The position numbers and the translations under genes were made by a program. From CAYPPK01 sp964412615 (GTDB taxonomy: Bacteria > Patescibacteriota > Minisyncoccia > Sungbacterales > HO2-52-23): DNA of 64,000 nucleotides. This document shows, piece by piece, positions 48,401 through 57,453 of this stretch (position 1 is the stretch's first letter; each line of letters starts with the position of its first letter). The notes beneath the pieces are model-generated. The model saw only the letters and a list, made by a program, of their open reading frames with translations. It had not been told where the DNA came from and searched no databases. The stretch is from positions 12,701 through 76,700 of the forward strand of contig CAYPPK010000003.1 of assembly GCA_964412615.1 (NCBI GenBank). The letters run 5' to 3'.

Positions 48401-49104
48401 CCCACAGAGTTCATCCATACGTATTTAGAGTAGGGCAGCTGAAACCGTGGAAATCACGGTGGTTTAACCGTAAAAAATTTCAAGAATATTTGCGCGAGGA
48501 TACTTTACTGCGGGCTTGGCTGGAACGCCGGCTGCGCCAGGCACACATTGAATCAGTAGAAATAGAACGTTCTCCCAATACCGTACAGATAATCATTCGT
48601 ACCTCGCGGCCCGGTATTCTCATTGGCCGAGGCGGAGAAGGAGCCGAAAAACTAAAAGAAGAAATCAAGCGTGAACTGCAAAAAGTGGAAAAGAAATTTG
48701 CCTCCAAGAATACGGACATTCAAGGCAAAAAACCGGAAATCCGCTTAACCATAGAAGAAGTTCGCTCACCCGAAACTCATGCTGCCATTGCGGCTCAAAT
48801 GATTGTGGAAGATTTAGAAAAAAGAATCCCTTTTCGGCGAGTATTGAAGCAAGCACTGGAAAAAATTTCGGCCTCCCGGGAAGTAAAAGGTGTTAAGATT
48901 GCGCTTAAAGGGAGATTGGACGGAGCGGAAATGGCGCGCTACGAATGGGCTAAAAAGGGCAGAATTCCTCTGCAAACCCTGCGGGCCGATATTGATTACG
49001 CGGAAAAAACAGCTTTTACCACGTATGGCACGATTGGCATTAAGGTATGGATTTACAAAGGAGAAATTTTTGAAAAATCAAAAGAGAAAGACAATTTAGC
49101 CTGA
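48397..49104 (+). CDS. rpsC: Ribosomal protein uS3
   Basis: 235 residues with the KH domain (RPGILIGRGGEGAEKLKEEI) and the C-terminal domain (KGVKIALKGRLDGAEMARYE, TTYGTIGIKVWIYKGE). It lines the mRNA entry site. Confidence 0.96.
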   Translation: MTHRVHPYVFRVGQLKPWKSRWFNRKKFQEYLREDTLLRAWLERRLRQAHIESVEIERSPNTVQIIIRTSRPGILIGRGGEGAEKLKEEIKRELQKVEKKFASKNTDIQGKKPEIRLTIEEVRSPETHAAIAAQMIVEDLEKRIPFRRVLKQALEKISASREVKGVKIALKGRLDGAEMARYEWAKKGRIPLQTLRADIDYAEKTAFTTYGTIGIKVWIYKGEIFEKSKEKDNLA

Positions 49105-49106
49105 TT

Positions 49107-49511
49107 ATGTTGCAACCCAAAAAAGTAAAACATAGAAAATGGCACAAAGGCCGCACCAAAGGCCTGGAAACCAGGGGAACGGAACTTGCTTTTGGCGCTT
49201 TTGGTCTGAAATCTTTAGAACCGCATTGGATTACCGCCCGTCAGATTGAAGCTGCTAGACGAGCTATGACCCGTTATGTGCAAAGAGGAGGAAAGATCTG
49301 GATTAGAATTTTCCCTGATAAACCCGTGACCAAAAAACCGCCCGAAGTTACTTTGGGAGGAGGAAAAGGATCCGTGGACCATTATGTGGTCGCCATCAGA
49401 CCGGGGCGAATACTTTTTGAAATAGATGGCGTTACGCCGGCGATTGCCGAGGAAGCTTTGCGGCTGGCCGGACATAAACTACCAGTTAAAACAAAAATTG
49501 TAAAAAGATGA
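49107..49511 (+). CDS. rplP: Ribosomal protein uL16
   Basis: 134 residues: MLQPKKVKHRKWHKGR, FGAFGLKSLEPHWITARQIE, RRAMTRYVQRGGKIWIRIFP. It overlaps rpmC by 4 nt. Confidence 0.96.
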   Translation: MLQPKKVKHRKWHKGRTKGLETRGTELAFGAFGLKSLEPHWITARQIEAARRAMTRYVQRGGKIWIRIFPDKPVTKKPPEVTLGGGKGSVDHYVVAIRPGRILFEIDGVTPAIAEEALRLAGHKLPVKTKIVKR

Positions 49512-49690
49512 AAGCTTTTGACTTAAGACAAAAATCAAAAACAGAATTGCAAGATCTTCTGCAGGGCAAAAGAACACAAGCAGAGGAATTGAAATTTCTG
49601 TTGGGGCAAAAAAAGGTCAAAAATGTAAGGGAACTGGTGGAAATCAAAAAAGATATTGCTCGGATTTTAACTTTATTAAAAGGAAAATAA
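49508..49690 (+). CDS. rpmC: Ribosomal protein uL29
   Basis: 60 residues, two helices (LRQKSKTELQDLLQGKRTQA; NVRELVEIKKDIARILTLL), the normal size. It is located at the tunnel exit. Confidence 0.93.
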   Translation: MKAFDLRQKSKTELQDLLQGKRTQAEELKFLLGQKKVKNVRELVEIKKDIARILTLLKGK

Positions 49691-49691
49691 T

Positions 49692-49952
49692 ATGCGGAAA
49701 TTAACAGGAACCATAGTTTCAGATAAAATGCAGAAGACAGTAATCGTCCGCGTTGACCGTTTACAAAAGCATCCCAAATATAAAAAGTATTTTCGGGTAT
49801 CGCGCAAGTTCAAAGCCCATGCGGAAAAAAATGAGTACAAAATCGGCGACCAAGTTTTAATTCAGGAAACCAAGCCGCTTTCCAAGGATAAACGCTGGAA
49901 AGTTATAGCTCTGACTAAACGCCTGCCGGAGCTAGAAACCGAAGCCGAATAA
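49692..49952 (+). CDS. rpsQ: Ribosomal protein uS17
   Basis: 86 residues: KLTGTIVSDKMQKTVIVRVD, then YKIGDQVLIQETKPLSKDKRW. OB-fold protein binding 16S rRNA early in assembly. Confidence 0.95.
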   Translation: MRKLTGTIVSDKMQKTVIVRVDRLQKHPKYKKYFRVSRKFKAHAEKNEYKIGDQVLIQETKPLSKDKRWKVIALTKRLPELETEAE

Positions 49953-49956
49953 AATT

Positions 49957-50322
49957 ATGATACAACCAAGGTCAATGTTAAAAGTAGCGGACAATTCCGG
50001 AGCAAAATTGCTCCAGGTCATTAAGGTTTTGGGTGGAACCAGACGTCGCTATGCCGGATTGGGAGATACTATTGTGGCTTCGGTTAAAGTGGCCGAACCT
50101 CGCAAACCAGTCAAGAAAAAAGATGTAGTGCGGGCAGTAATTGTACGTCAGCGCGCGCCTCTCCGCCGCAAGGACGGTTCTTATGTGCGCTTTGATGACA
50201 ATGCCGCAGTAGTAGTGGACGGAGTGGAACCCAAAGGCGGACGTATTTTTGGACCAGTGGCTAGAGAACTGCGCGATCGGGGATTTACTAAAATAATTTC
50301 ACTTGCCGCTGAGGTTGTTTAA
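49957..50322 (+). CDS. rplN: Ribosomal protein uL14
   Basis: 121 residues: MIQPRSMLKVADNSGAKLL, then VRAVIVRQRAPLRRKDGSYV and a GRIFGPVARELRDRGF end. It forms part of the intersubunit bridges. Confidence 0.96.
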   Translation: MIQPRSMLKVADNSGAKLLQVIKVLGGTRRRYAGLGDTIVASVKVAEPRKPVKKKDVVRAVIVRQRAPLRRKDGSYVRFDDNAAVVVDGVEPKGGRIFGPVARELRDRGFTKIISLAAEVV

Positions 50323-50634
50323 ATGATTATGAAAATAAGAAAAGGTGACCGAGTTAAAATTAGAACTGGTAACGACCGGGGCAAGGTCGGAAAAGTTTTA
50401 GTTGCCATTCCAGAGGAAAGAAAAATTGTAGTGGAAGGATTAAATATAAAAAAGAAACATGTCCGACCTCGCCAGCAAGGGAAAAAAGGAGAATTAGTGC
50501 GTATCCCCGCGCCCTTTCCGGTTTCTCGCGCGGTACTAATTTGTCCGCATTGCGGTAAGCCAACCAGAGTTGGATTTAATCTAAAAAATGAGGAAAAGCG
50601 CCGCGCTTGCAAAAAATGTAAAGCAGAAATTTGA
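50323..50634 (+). CDS. rplX: Ribosomal protein uL24
   Basis: 103 residues with the KOW motif at the N-terminus (IRKGDRVKIRTGNDRGKVGK) and a C-terminal Cys pair set (CPHCGKPTRVGF..CKKC) that may bind zinc. The start may be ATG 50323 or 50329; the first adjoins the rplN stop. Confidence 0.95.
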   Translation: MIMKIRKGDRVKIRTGNDRGKVGKVLVAIPEERKIVVEGLNIKKKHVRPRQQGKKGELVRIPAPFPVSRAVLICPHCGKPTRVGFNLKNEEKRRACKKCKAEI

Positions 50635-50641
50635 AATATTT

Positions 50642-51178
50642 ATGGCTTACTTGCAGGAAAAATATAATAAAGAGGCAGTCCCGGCCATGCAGGCCAAATT
50701 TGGTTATAAAAATTCTATGGCGGTTCCGAAAATAGAAAAAGTGGTAATTAATGTCGGCGTGGGCAGATTTCGGGAAGAAAAAGAGCGCCAAGACATAGAA
50801 AAATATTTGGCTTTAATTACCGGGCAAAAAGCTGCCCCCCGTCCGGCGCGCCAAGCCATCGCTGCTTTCAAAACCAGAAAAGGATTGATAATCGGCTACC
50901 AAGTAACTTTGCGCGGAAAACGAATGCATGATTTTCTGTCTCGTTTAATCAATATTGCTTTGCCGCGTACCCGTGATTTTCAAGGTCTGGATAGCAAAGC
51001 TTTTGACCAAAAAGGAAATTTGACAATTGGCATAAAAGAAAATATAGTATTTCCCGAGATGATCGGTGAAGACTACCGATTTTTGTTTGGGTTGGAGGTT
51101 ACAGTGGTAACTACTGCTCGCACTAAAGCCGAGGGCATGGAATTATTAAAATTAATGGGGTTTCCTTTAAAGAAATAA
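50642..51178 (+). CDS. rplE: Ribosomal protein uL5
   Basis: 178 residues from the ATG at 50642 (MAYLQEKYNKEAVPAM). The longer frame from 50588 overlaps rplX and adds non-family residues. VPKIEKVVINVGVG and RTRDFQGLDSKAFD are conserved. It binds 5S rRNA. Confidence 0.95.
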   Translation: MAYLQEKYNKEAVPAMQAKFGYKNSMAVPKIEKVVINVGVGRFREEKERQDIEKYLALITGQKAAPRPARQAIAAFKTRKGLIIGYQVTLRGKRMHDFLSRLINIALPRTRDFQGLDSKAFDQKGNLTIGIKENIVFPEMIGEDYRFLFGLEVTVVTTARTKAEGMELLKLMGFPLKK

Positions 51179-51179
51179 A

Positions 51180-51365
51180 ATGGCAAAGAAATCAGTAATT
51201 GCTCGGGCTCTTCGCAAGCCAAAATTCAAATCGCGAGTAGTGCGGCGATGTTTCCGCTGCGGGCGCAAGCGTGGTTATTTGCGTGATTTTGATCTTTGCC
51301 GTATTTGTTTTAGAGAATTAGCCAATAAAGGAGAAATTCCGGGAATTAAAAAATCTAGCTGGTAA
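51180..51365 (+). CDS. rpsN: Ribosomal protein uS14, zinc-binding type
   Basis: 61 residues with CFRCGRKRGYLRDFDLCRIC, the C+ form. One nt separates it from rplE and from rpsH. Confidence 0.95.
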   Translation: MAKKSVIARALRKPKFKSRVVRRCFRCGRKRGYLRDFDLCRICFRELANKGEIPGIKKSSW

Positions 51366-51366
51366 T

Positions 51367-51777
51367 ATGGACCCAATTTCTGACATGTTTATTAGAATTA
51401 AAAACGCCCAAAAAGCCGGACAAGAGTCGGTGCAAATTCCCTATTCCAAATTTAAGCATGAAATCGCTAAGGTTTTGGAGCGGGGCGGCTGGGTCAAACA
51501 AACCGAACGAAAAGGCAAGCGAATAAGAAAATTTTTGGAAATTCAGCTTAGTTATAAAGAAGGTGTGCCTTTAGTTCGCGAAGTAAAATTGATTTCCAAG
51601 CCAAGCCGGCGTTTATATGCTCCCCAGCAAAATTTACCCCAATCCCGGCATGGCGGCTTGATNNNNNNNNNNNNNNNNNNNNNNNNNNNNNNNNNNNNNN
51701 NNNNNNNNNNNNNNNNNNNNNNNNNNNNNNNNNNNNNNNNNNNNNNNNNNNNNNNNGTTATAGCTGAAGTCTGGTAA
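51367..51777 (+). CDS. rpsH: Ribosomal protein uS8 (with assembly gap)
   Basis: About 136 residues, of which 32 are lost in a 94-N gap (51663-51756). The visible N-terminus MDPISDMFIRIKNAQ and C-terminus VIAEVW fit S8. The length across the gap equals the family norm, so the gap size is probably right. Confidence 0.93.
   Translation: MDPISDMFIRIKNAQKAGQESVQIPYSKFKHEIAKVLERGGWVKQTERKGKRIRKFLEIQLSYKEGVPLVREVKLISKPSRRLYAPQQNLPQSRHGGLXXXXXXXXXXXXXXXXXXXXXXXXXXXXXXXXVIAEVW
51663..51756. other. Assembly gap (94 N)
   Basis: Undetermined bases inside rpsH. Confidence 1.
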
Positions 51778-51785
51778 TTAAATTT

Positions 51786-52328
51786 ATGTCACGCATAGGT
51801 AAAAAACCAATTGTTATTCCAGCCGGCGTCACGGTTACCGTGAAGGAACGTTTAGTTTCCGTAAAAGGGCCGAAAGGAGAATTGCAAAAAATACTTCCGC
51901 CGCACACGTCCGCAGAAGTTGATAATGGGGAAATACTTATTAAACCGGTAGGGGAAGCAAAAAAAACATCTGCTTTTTGGGGACTGGCTCGTACGTTGGT
52001 GGCCAACATGGCCGAAGGAGTTACTAAAGGTTTTGAAAAGGTTTTGGAATATGAAGGCATTGGTTTTCGAGCCAATAAAGAAGGAGAAGACCTGGTTTTT
52101 GCTTTAGGCTTTTCCCATCCGGTTCGCTTTGCTGCCCCGACGGGAATTGCTTTTAAAGTGGAAAAAAACGTAATAACTATTTCCGGAGCGGACAAAGAAT
52201 TAGTGGGAGAAACCGCAGCTCGCATTCGTAACCTGAAGCCACCCGAACCTTACAAGGGCAAAGGCATACGCTATCGCGGAGAAATTGTCCGCCGCAAAGC
52301 TGGCAAAAAAGCCACCGCTTCGTCCTAA
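51786..52328 (+). CDS. rplF: Ribosomal protein uL6
   Basis: 180 residues: SRIGKKPIVIPAGVTVTV, then GVTKGFEKVLEYEGIGFRA and PEPYKGKGIRYRGE at the C-terminus. It lies near the factor-binding site of the large subunit. Confidence 0.96.
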   Translation: MSRIGKKPIVIPAGVTVTVKERLVSVKGPKGELQKILPPHTSAEVDNGEILIKPVGEAKKTSAFWGLARTLVANMAEGVTKGFEKVLEYEGIGFRANKEGEDLVFALGFSHPVRFAAPTGIAFKVEKNVITISGADKELVGETAARIRNLKPPEPYKGKGIRYRGEIVRRKAGKKATASS

Positions 52329-52332
52329 CCAT

Positions 52333-52707
52333 ATGAAATTAAGAAACAAATCAGAAAAAAGAAATATTAGGCGTAAACGCATTAGGGCTAAAATTCAAGG
52401 CACCGCAGAACGCCCGCGGCTTTCGGTATTTCGTTCCAATCGTTGGCTTTGGGCGCAACTCATTGATGACAGCGAGGGGAAAACCCTGGCTGCTGCCAGC
52501 AGCCGGGAATTTGCCGCCAAGGGCAAGGAAAGCAAAAAAAAGAAAGGAGAACAAAAAGGAGCCGGAGAGCGGGTAGGTGAACTTGTTGCCAAACGTGCTT
52601 TGGAAAAAAATATTCAAAAAGCCGTGTTTGACCGAGGTGGATATAAATACCACGGGGCGATAAAAGCAATTGCCGAAGGAGCAAGAAAAGGGGGGCTTAA
52701 ATTCTAA
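52333..52707 (+). CDS. rplR: Ribosomal protein uL18
   Basis: 124 residues from the ATG at 52333 (MKLRNKSEKRNIRRKRI). The frame from 52285 overlaps rplF and is discarded. RPRLSVFRSNRWLWAQLIDD and FDRGGYKYHGAIKAIAEG are conserved. It binds 5S rRNA. Confidence 0.95.
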   Translation: MKLRNKSEKRNIRRKRIRAKIQGTAERPRLSVFRSNRWLWAQLIDDSEGKTLAAASSREFAAKGKESKKKKGEQKGAGERVGELVAKRALEKNIQKAVFDRGGYKYHGAIKAIAEGARKGGLKF

Positions 52708-52725
52708 AACTAATGTCTTGAATAT

Positions 52726-53208
52726 ATGGTAAGACCAAGAGAAAGAAAATTTGGCCAAGAGAGAGAGCGGTCCGAATTTGACCAGAAAGTTTTGGATATT
52801 CGCCGCACGGCCCGGGTAGTCGCCGGAGGGAGACGCTTTAGTTTTAGAGCGGCGGTAGCCATTGGTAACCGCAATGGTAAAATAGGATTAGGGGTAGGCA
52901 AAGGAGCAGATGTTTCAACGGCAGTAGAAAAGGCCGTCAGCCAAGCCAAAAAGCATTTACTTTTAATTCCGTTAAATGATAAAAAAACTATTCCCCATGA
53001 AGTGGCAGCTAAATTTGCGGCAGCTAGGGTTTTACTGAAGCCAGGCGGCGAGGGAAGGGGTTTAATTGCCGGAGGGCCTTTGCGCGTGATTGCGGATTTG
53101 GCGGGCATTAAAAATATTACCGGCAAAATAATTGGCCGCACGGTTAACAAACTCAATAATGCCCGAGCTACTATGGAGGCATTAAAGAAACTAAGAATTC
53201 AATTATAA
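52726..53208 (+). CDS. rpsE: Ribosomal protein uS5
   Basis: 160 residues: FDQKVLDIRRTARVVAGGRR, IGNRNGKIGLGVGKG, LKPGGEGRGLIAGGPLRVI. rplO follows directly with no rpmD (uL30) between, a known trait of Patescibacteria. Confidence 0.96.
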   Translation: MVRPRERKFGQERERSEFDQKVLDIRRTARVVAGGRRFSFRAAVAIGNRNGKIGLGVGKGADVSTAVEKAVSQAKKHLLLIPLNDKKTIPHEVAAKFAAARVLLKPGGEGRGLIAGGPLRVIADLAGIKNITGKIIGRTVNKLNNARATMEALKKLRIQL

Positions 53209-53210
53209 CT

Positions 53211-53624
53211 ATGCAGCTACATCAGTTAAAACCTAAATATTTTGGCAGAAAAGGGCAAAGAATAGGAAGGGGAGGAAAAAGAGGGACAACTTCCGGTCGC
53301 GGCACTAAAGGGCAAAAAGCCCGGGCCGGAGCTAAAATCAGACCGGCCGAGCGCGATATTTTAAAAAAAATCCCTAAACTGCGAGGATATAAATTTAAAT
53401 CCTTCCGTTCCCAGCCGGCTGTAGTAAATTTGGCTGAAATCCAAGAAAAATTTGCCTCAGGCGAGGAAGTTTCTCCCGAGTCATTGCTTAAAAAAGGGTT
53501 GATTCATAGAATAAAAGGAAAGATCCCAGCCGTAAAAATTTTAGGCGGGGGAGAAATTAAAAAGAAACTTTCTTTTAAAGGCATAACTTTTTCTCGGTCG
53601 GCTCTACTTAAAATTGGCCGCTAA
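53211..53624 (+). CDS. rplO: Ribosomal protein uL15
   Basis: 137 residues: KPKYFGRKGQRIGRGGKRGT, TSGRGTKGQKARAGA, then a C-terminal ITFSRSALLKI. Confidence 0.95.
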   Translation: MQLHQLKPKYFGRKGQRIGRGGKRGTTSGRGTKGQKARAGAKIRPAERDILKKIPKLRGYKFKSFRSQPAVVNLAEIQEKFASGEEVSPESLLKKGLIHRIKGKIPAVKILGGGEIKKKLSFKGITFSRSALLKIGR

Positions 53625-53641
53625 TTTCTGAATTATTTTTT

Positions 53642-54913
53642 ATGTTTAAGAGACTTGCTCTATTATTTACTATCCCGGATTTGCGCCAAAAAGTATTTTT
53701 TATTTTGGGTGTTTTGTTGGTTTTTCGCATCGCAGCAGCCATCCCGGTGCCGGGCGTAGATCCGCAACAGCTGCAGGCCTTCCTGGCCAGCAATCAATTT
53801 TTCGGACTTTTAAATGTATTTTCCGGCGGTGTCTTGGACAATCTTTCCATTGTCATGTTGGGAGTTGGTCCGTATATTACTGCTTCTATTATCATGCAAT
53901 TGTTGACTATGATCCTTCCGGGACTTAAAGAAATGTACCAAGAAGAAGGGGAAGCCGGACGCGCCCGTTTCAACCAATATTCGCGTTATTTGGCCGTGCC
54001 TTTGGCCATGCTGCAATCCTATGGGTTGCTGGTGTTGCTGATGCGCCAAAATGTTATTCCCTCCCTTACTTTATACGGTTTTTTCTTTAACATGGTTATT
54101 GCCACCGCCGGTACTATCTTCCTTATGTGGTTGGGAGAACTCATCACCGAAAAGGGAATCGGCAACGGCGTGTCTTTATTAATTTTTGCCGGTATTGTTT
54201 CCGGATTGCCCCTGGCTGTTCGCCAAGAATTGTTTACTTTTACTCCGGAACGGTTGCCCGTGGTTCTAGCTTTTGTGGTGATGGCGGTAGTAGTGATTGC
54301 CGGAGTAGTAATCGTCAGCGAGGGCCAGAGAAATATTCCGGTATCTTATGCCAAACGGGTGCGCGGCATGCGCATGTATGGAGGAGTTTCCACTCATCTG
54401 CCCCTAAGGGTAAATCAGGCTGGAGTAATACCTATTATTTTTGCGATTTCCATTATTCTTTTTCCCGGTCTTATCGGCAGTTTTCTAGCCGGGGTTCCCA
54501 ATCAATTTGTTCAGCAAATTTCGCGCTACTTGATTCAATTGTTTAATAATCAGTGGTTTTACGGCGCTATTTATTTCTTGCTGGTATTTGCCTTTACTTA
54601 TTTCTATACCGCCGTTACTTTTGATCCGAAAGCCATCGCGGATAACGTGCAAAAACAAGGAGGATTTATTTTAGGTATTCGCCCTGGCCGGTCCACAGCC
54701 GAGTTTCTTTACCGGATTTTGAATAGAATTACCTTAGCCGGTGCTTTATTTTTGGGAGCTATCGCGATTTTACCCTTAGTTGTACAGGGGATATTAGGGA
54801 TTCAAGCTTTAACTATTGGCGGCACCTCTTTGCTGATTGTGGTCTCGGTGGTGTTGGAAATGATGAAGCAAATTAATGCCCAATTGGTGATGCGTGAATA
54901 TGAAAACATCTAA
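53642..54913 (+). CDS. secY: SecY protein-conducting channel
   Basis: 423 residues, ten membrane helices. It has the plug/TM2 region NVFSGGVLDNLSIVMLGVGP, GNGVSLLIFAGIV and the C-terminal LRPGRST-like loop (GIRPGRSTAEFLYRI). It forms the Sec translocon with SecE (not in the window). Its end overlaps the start of adk. Confidence 0.96.
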   Translation: MFKRLALLFTIPDLRQKVFFILGVLLVFRIAAAIPVPGVDPQQLQAFLASNQFFGLLNVFSGGVLDNLSIVMLGVGPYITASIIMQLLTMILPGLKEMYQEEGEAGRARFNQYSRYLAVPLAMLQSYGLLVLLMRQNVIPSLTLYGFFFNMVIATAGTIFLMWLGELITEKGIGNGVSLLIFAGIVSGLPLAVRQELFTFTPERLPVVLAFVVMAVVVIAGVVIVSEGQRNIPVSYAKRVRGMRMYGGVSTHLPLRVNQAGVIPIIFAISIILFPGLIGSFLAGVPNQFVQQISRYLIQLFNNQWFYGAIYFLLVFAFTYFYTAVTFDPKAIADNVQKQGGFILGIRPGRSTAEFLYRILNRITLAGALFLGAIAILPLVVQGILGIQALTIGGTSLLIVVSVVLEMMKQINAQLVMREYENI

Positions 54914-55514
54914 TCCCAAGTTTACCATTGTAATTTTGGGGCGTTCCGGATCAGGAAAAGGAACGCAAGCGCAATTTATACTGCGCCGTCTTAAAAAACA
55001 GGGAGTAGCGCATATAGAAACGGGACGTTTTCTGCGAGAGCTTTTATCTAAGTACAACAATAGCACGATCCGGCGGGCTAAAGTTGAAATGGCTAAGGGC
55101 AAAATTTTTCCCGATTGGTTCATCACTTATATTTTTTCCAAAGAAATAATTGAGAAAGGCTGTGGAGAAAAACATTGGGTTTTTGATGGCGCCCCCCGTT
55201 CGCTTAGGCAAGCGGGATTGATTGATGAGTTGGCTGCTTGGCACGGTCGTTCTCTGCCTCTGGTTTTGTATGTTAAAGTTAATGAAAAAGAAGCAACCCA
55301 AAGACTGCTGCTGCGCTCCCGAGGGGATGATTATCGCCGCTCCATTAAAAACCGCATGCGTTTTTTTGCCCAACATGTCCTGCCGGTAATCCGTTACTAT
55401 AAAAAAGAGCAACGACTTATTCCTATAAATGGTGAACAGTCTGTGGCAAAAGTGCAGGCAGAAATAATTAAAGCCTTAACCAAGCGTTTAGGGAAACGCT
55501 GGCCTGGAAAATAA
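54900..55514 (+). CDS. adk: Adenylate kinase
   Basis: 204 residues from the ATG at 54900 (MKTSNPKFTIVILGRSGSGK). P-loop GRSGSGKGTQAQ, WVFDGAPRSLRQ in place of the usual DGFPR, and R residues in LLLRSRGDDYRRSIKNRM. The lid is short. It overlaps secY by 14 nt and holds the usual secY-adk-map position. The altered FDGAPR loop is seen in parcubacterial Adk-like proteins as I recall. Confidence 0.88.
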   Translation: MKTSNPKFTIVILGRSGSGKGTQAQFILRRLKKQGVAHIETGRFLRELLSKYNNSTIRRAKVEMAKGKIFPDWFITYIFSKEIIEKGCGEKHWVFDGAPRSLRQAGLIDELAAWHGRSLPLVLYVKVNEKEATQRLLLRSRGDDYRRSIKNRMRFFAQHVLPVIRYYKKEQRLIPINGEQSVAKVQAEIIKALTKRLGKRWPGK

Positions 55515-55515
55515 A

Positions 55516-56229
55516 ATGGCTCTTCTAAAAACTCCCGCTGAAATAAAAATTTTGCGAGCGGGAGGAAAAAAGCTTGCCGAAATTCTGGCTCAAGTAGCGG
55601 CTGCCGGAGGCATTCCTTCTTTTAAAAATTACCGTATCAAGGAAGCGAGAAAACCCTTTCCTGGCAGTCTTTGTATTTCCCTTAATGACGAGGTGGTGCA
55701 TGGCATTCCCAGGCCGGACCGTTTTTTACACGATGGTGATCTGGTAGGAATTGACATTGGCATGCTTTGGCCGCCTACAAACGGGCTTTATACTGATATG
55801 GCTGTAACTATTGGCATAGGCAGCATAACCAAAGAGGCCGAGCGTTTATTGGTTGTTACGAGAGAGGCTTTGCAAGCGGGGATAAAAGCCGCCAGGCCGG
55901 GAGAACAAATTGGTGACATCGGTAATGCCATTCAAAAAATATTAGAACGAGAAAAATACGGCATTGTCCGAAATTTGGCCGGGCACGGGGTAGGGCATGC
56001 TTTGCATGAAGAGCCGCTTATTCCCAATTTTGGCCGTCCTGGGACCGGAATAAAAATTGAAGAAGGAATGGTATTGGCGATTGAGCCTATGGCCACCCTA
56101 GGCAAAGCCAAGGTGGAATTAGCTGACGACGATTGGACCTTTCGTACGGCTGACGGAAGTTTAGCTGCCCATTTTGAACACACTATTGCGGTCACTGAAA
56201 CTGGAGCAGAAATTCTCACGGTGGTATAG
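55516..56229 (+). CDS. map: Methionine aminopeptidase, type I
   Basis: 237 residues. Metal ligands are in VGIDIGMLW..GLYTDMAVT (two Asp), GHGVGHALHEEP (His), IEPMATLG (Glu) and HFEHTIAVTETG (Glu). It removes initiator methionine. It starts 1 nt after adk. Confidence 0.94.
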   Translation: MALLKTPAEIKILRAGGKKLAEILAQVAAAGGIPSFKNYRIKEARKPFPGSLCISLNDEVVHGIPRPDRFLHDGDLVGIDIGMLWPPTNGLYTDMAVTIGIGSITKEAERLLVVTREALQAGIKAARPGEQIGDIGNAIQKILEREKYGIVRNLAGHGVGHALHEEPLIPNFGRPGTGIKIEEGMVLAIEPMATLGKAKVELADDDWTFRTADGSLAAHFEHTIAVTETGAEILTVV

Positions 56230-56238
56230 TTAGGAGTG

Positions 56239-56634
56239 ATGCGCTACCTAGGTATAGATTACGTAGTAAAAAGAATAGGTATTGCCGTGTTTGACTCTGC
56301 GGGGAAGATTGCTTTTCCTAAAAAAATAATTTTACGGACTCCTAGTATTTTTAAAGAACTTAAGAAGTTAATAAAAGAGGAAGAAATTGCTAAAATTGTG
56401 GTAGGTCTTCCTTTCGGACCAGCCGGTGCTGATACTGGGCAGACTCTAAAGATACGAGAGTTTGCTCAAAATCTTCACCGGGAAATCATGTTGCCGGTAG
56501 AATTTGAGAACGAACTCTTAACTACTAAGCTTGCGGAGGGGAATAAAAATAAAAAGAAATATGCCGATGCCTCCGCTGCGGCTTTGATTTTGCAATCTTA
56601 CTTGGATAAACAAAAACTTAAAGATAGCGGCTAG
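56239..56634 (+). CDS. ruvX: YqgF/RuvX-like Holliday-junction resolvase
   Basis: 131 residues of RNase H fold: MRYLGIDYVVKRIGIAVFD (first Asp), KIVVGLPFGPAG, VEFENELLTT (Glu) and KKYADASAAALILQSYL (last Asp). The family processes the 5' end of pre-16S rRNA and may act on DNA junctions. The start is ATG 56239; a GTG directly before it is also possible. Confidence 0.87.
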   Translation: MRYLGIDYVVKRIGIAVFDSAGKIAFPKKIILRTPSIFKELKKLIKEEEIAKIVVGLPFGPAGADTGQTLKIREFAQNLHREIMLPVEFENELLTTKLAEGNKNKKKYADASAAALILQSYLDKQKLKDSG

Positions 56635-56645
56635 AAGAATTTTTT

Positions 56646-57413
56646 ATGTATTTATCCTGGGTTATCCCAACCTATAAAGAAGAAAGGCGCATTGAAAAGA
56701 CCGTGCGGGAAGTTGCTGCTTATCTGCGCGGAAAAAAATTTCCCGGTGGATACGAAATAATTGTAGCTGACTCTTCATCTCCAGACCGGACTGAAGCCAT
56801 AGTTTTGGGTCTTAAAAAAGAAATTCCTGCTTTGCAATTGCTGCGGGTGGAAAATAAAGGCAAAGGCTGGGGGGTAAAGCAGGGAATGCTAGCCGCCCAA
56901 GGAGAAATACGCTTATTTTCCGACGCGGACAACTCCACTCCGCCGCAATCTTTGGATAACATGCTTCCCTTTTTTGTCCAAGGATACGATATTGTTATTT
57001 CTTCTCGTGACCCCAAGGATGCGCCTGGTGCCTCCAGAGACGTGGAAGAACCCTGGTATAGAGAAATTATGGGTAATGCGGGAAATTTTATGATCCAATT
57101 GGTAGGCGGCGCCTGGGGCATATGGGACACCCAAAACGGATTCAAAGCGCTTACCGCTCTTGCCACGGAGGAAATTTTTTCCCGTATTCGCATGAACGGT
57201 TTTTCTTTTGATATAGAAATGATTGCGTTGTCTCGCCGGCTGGAATTTAAATTAGGAATTATTCCGGTTAAGTGGAAATTTGATCCGGACAGCAAAGTCA
57301 CTTTAAAAGACTATTTTCGGGTGCTGGCTGATGTGTTTAAAATCCGCTGGAATTTAATTACGAATAAGTATAGGATGGGAGAGAAGAGATTATCAAAAAA
57401 GTCAGTATTGTAA
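56646..57413 (+). CDS. Family 2 glycosyltransferase (dolichyl-phosphate sugar transferase-like)
   Basis: 255 residues: LSWVIPTYKEERRIEKTVRE, EIIVADSSSPDRTEAI, the metal-binding RLFSDADNSTPP and a QNGFKALTALATEEIF segment. It resembles DPM1/ALG5 and polyprenyl-phosphate glycosyltransferases that charge a lipid carrier with sugar. No membrane helix is seen. A hairpin (CCCCGTAGGAAAAGGGG) follows the stop. Confidence 0.88.
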   Translation: MYLSWVIPTYKEERRIEKTVREVAAYLRGKKFPGGYEIIVADSSSPDRTEAIVLGLKKEIPALQLLRVENKGKGWGVKQGMLAAQGEIRLFSDADNSTPPQSLDNMLPFFVQGYDIVISSRDPKDAPGASRDVEEPWYREIMGNAGNFMIQLVGGAWGIWDTQNGFKALTALATEEIFSRIRMNGFSFDIEMIALSRRLEFKLGIIPVKWKFDPDSKVTLKDYFRVLADVFKIRWNLITNKYRMGEKRLSKKSVL

Positions 57414-57453
57414 TTACCCCGTAGGAAAAGGGGATAATCTCGGAAGTCCCTAC

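Noticed and set aside
53208..53211. Missing rpmD (uL30) as a novel loss
   Set aside because: Absence of uL30 is a known general feature of Patescibacteria, so it only supports the taxonomic assignment.
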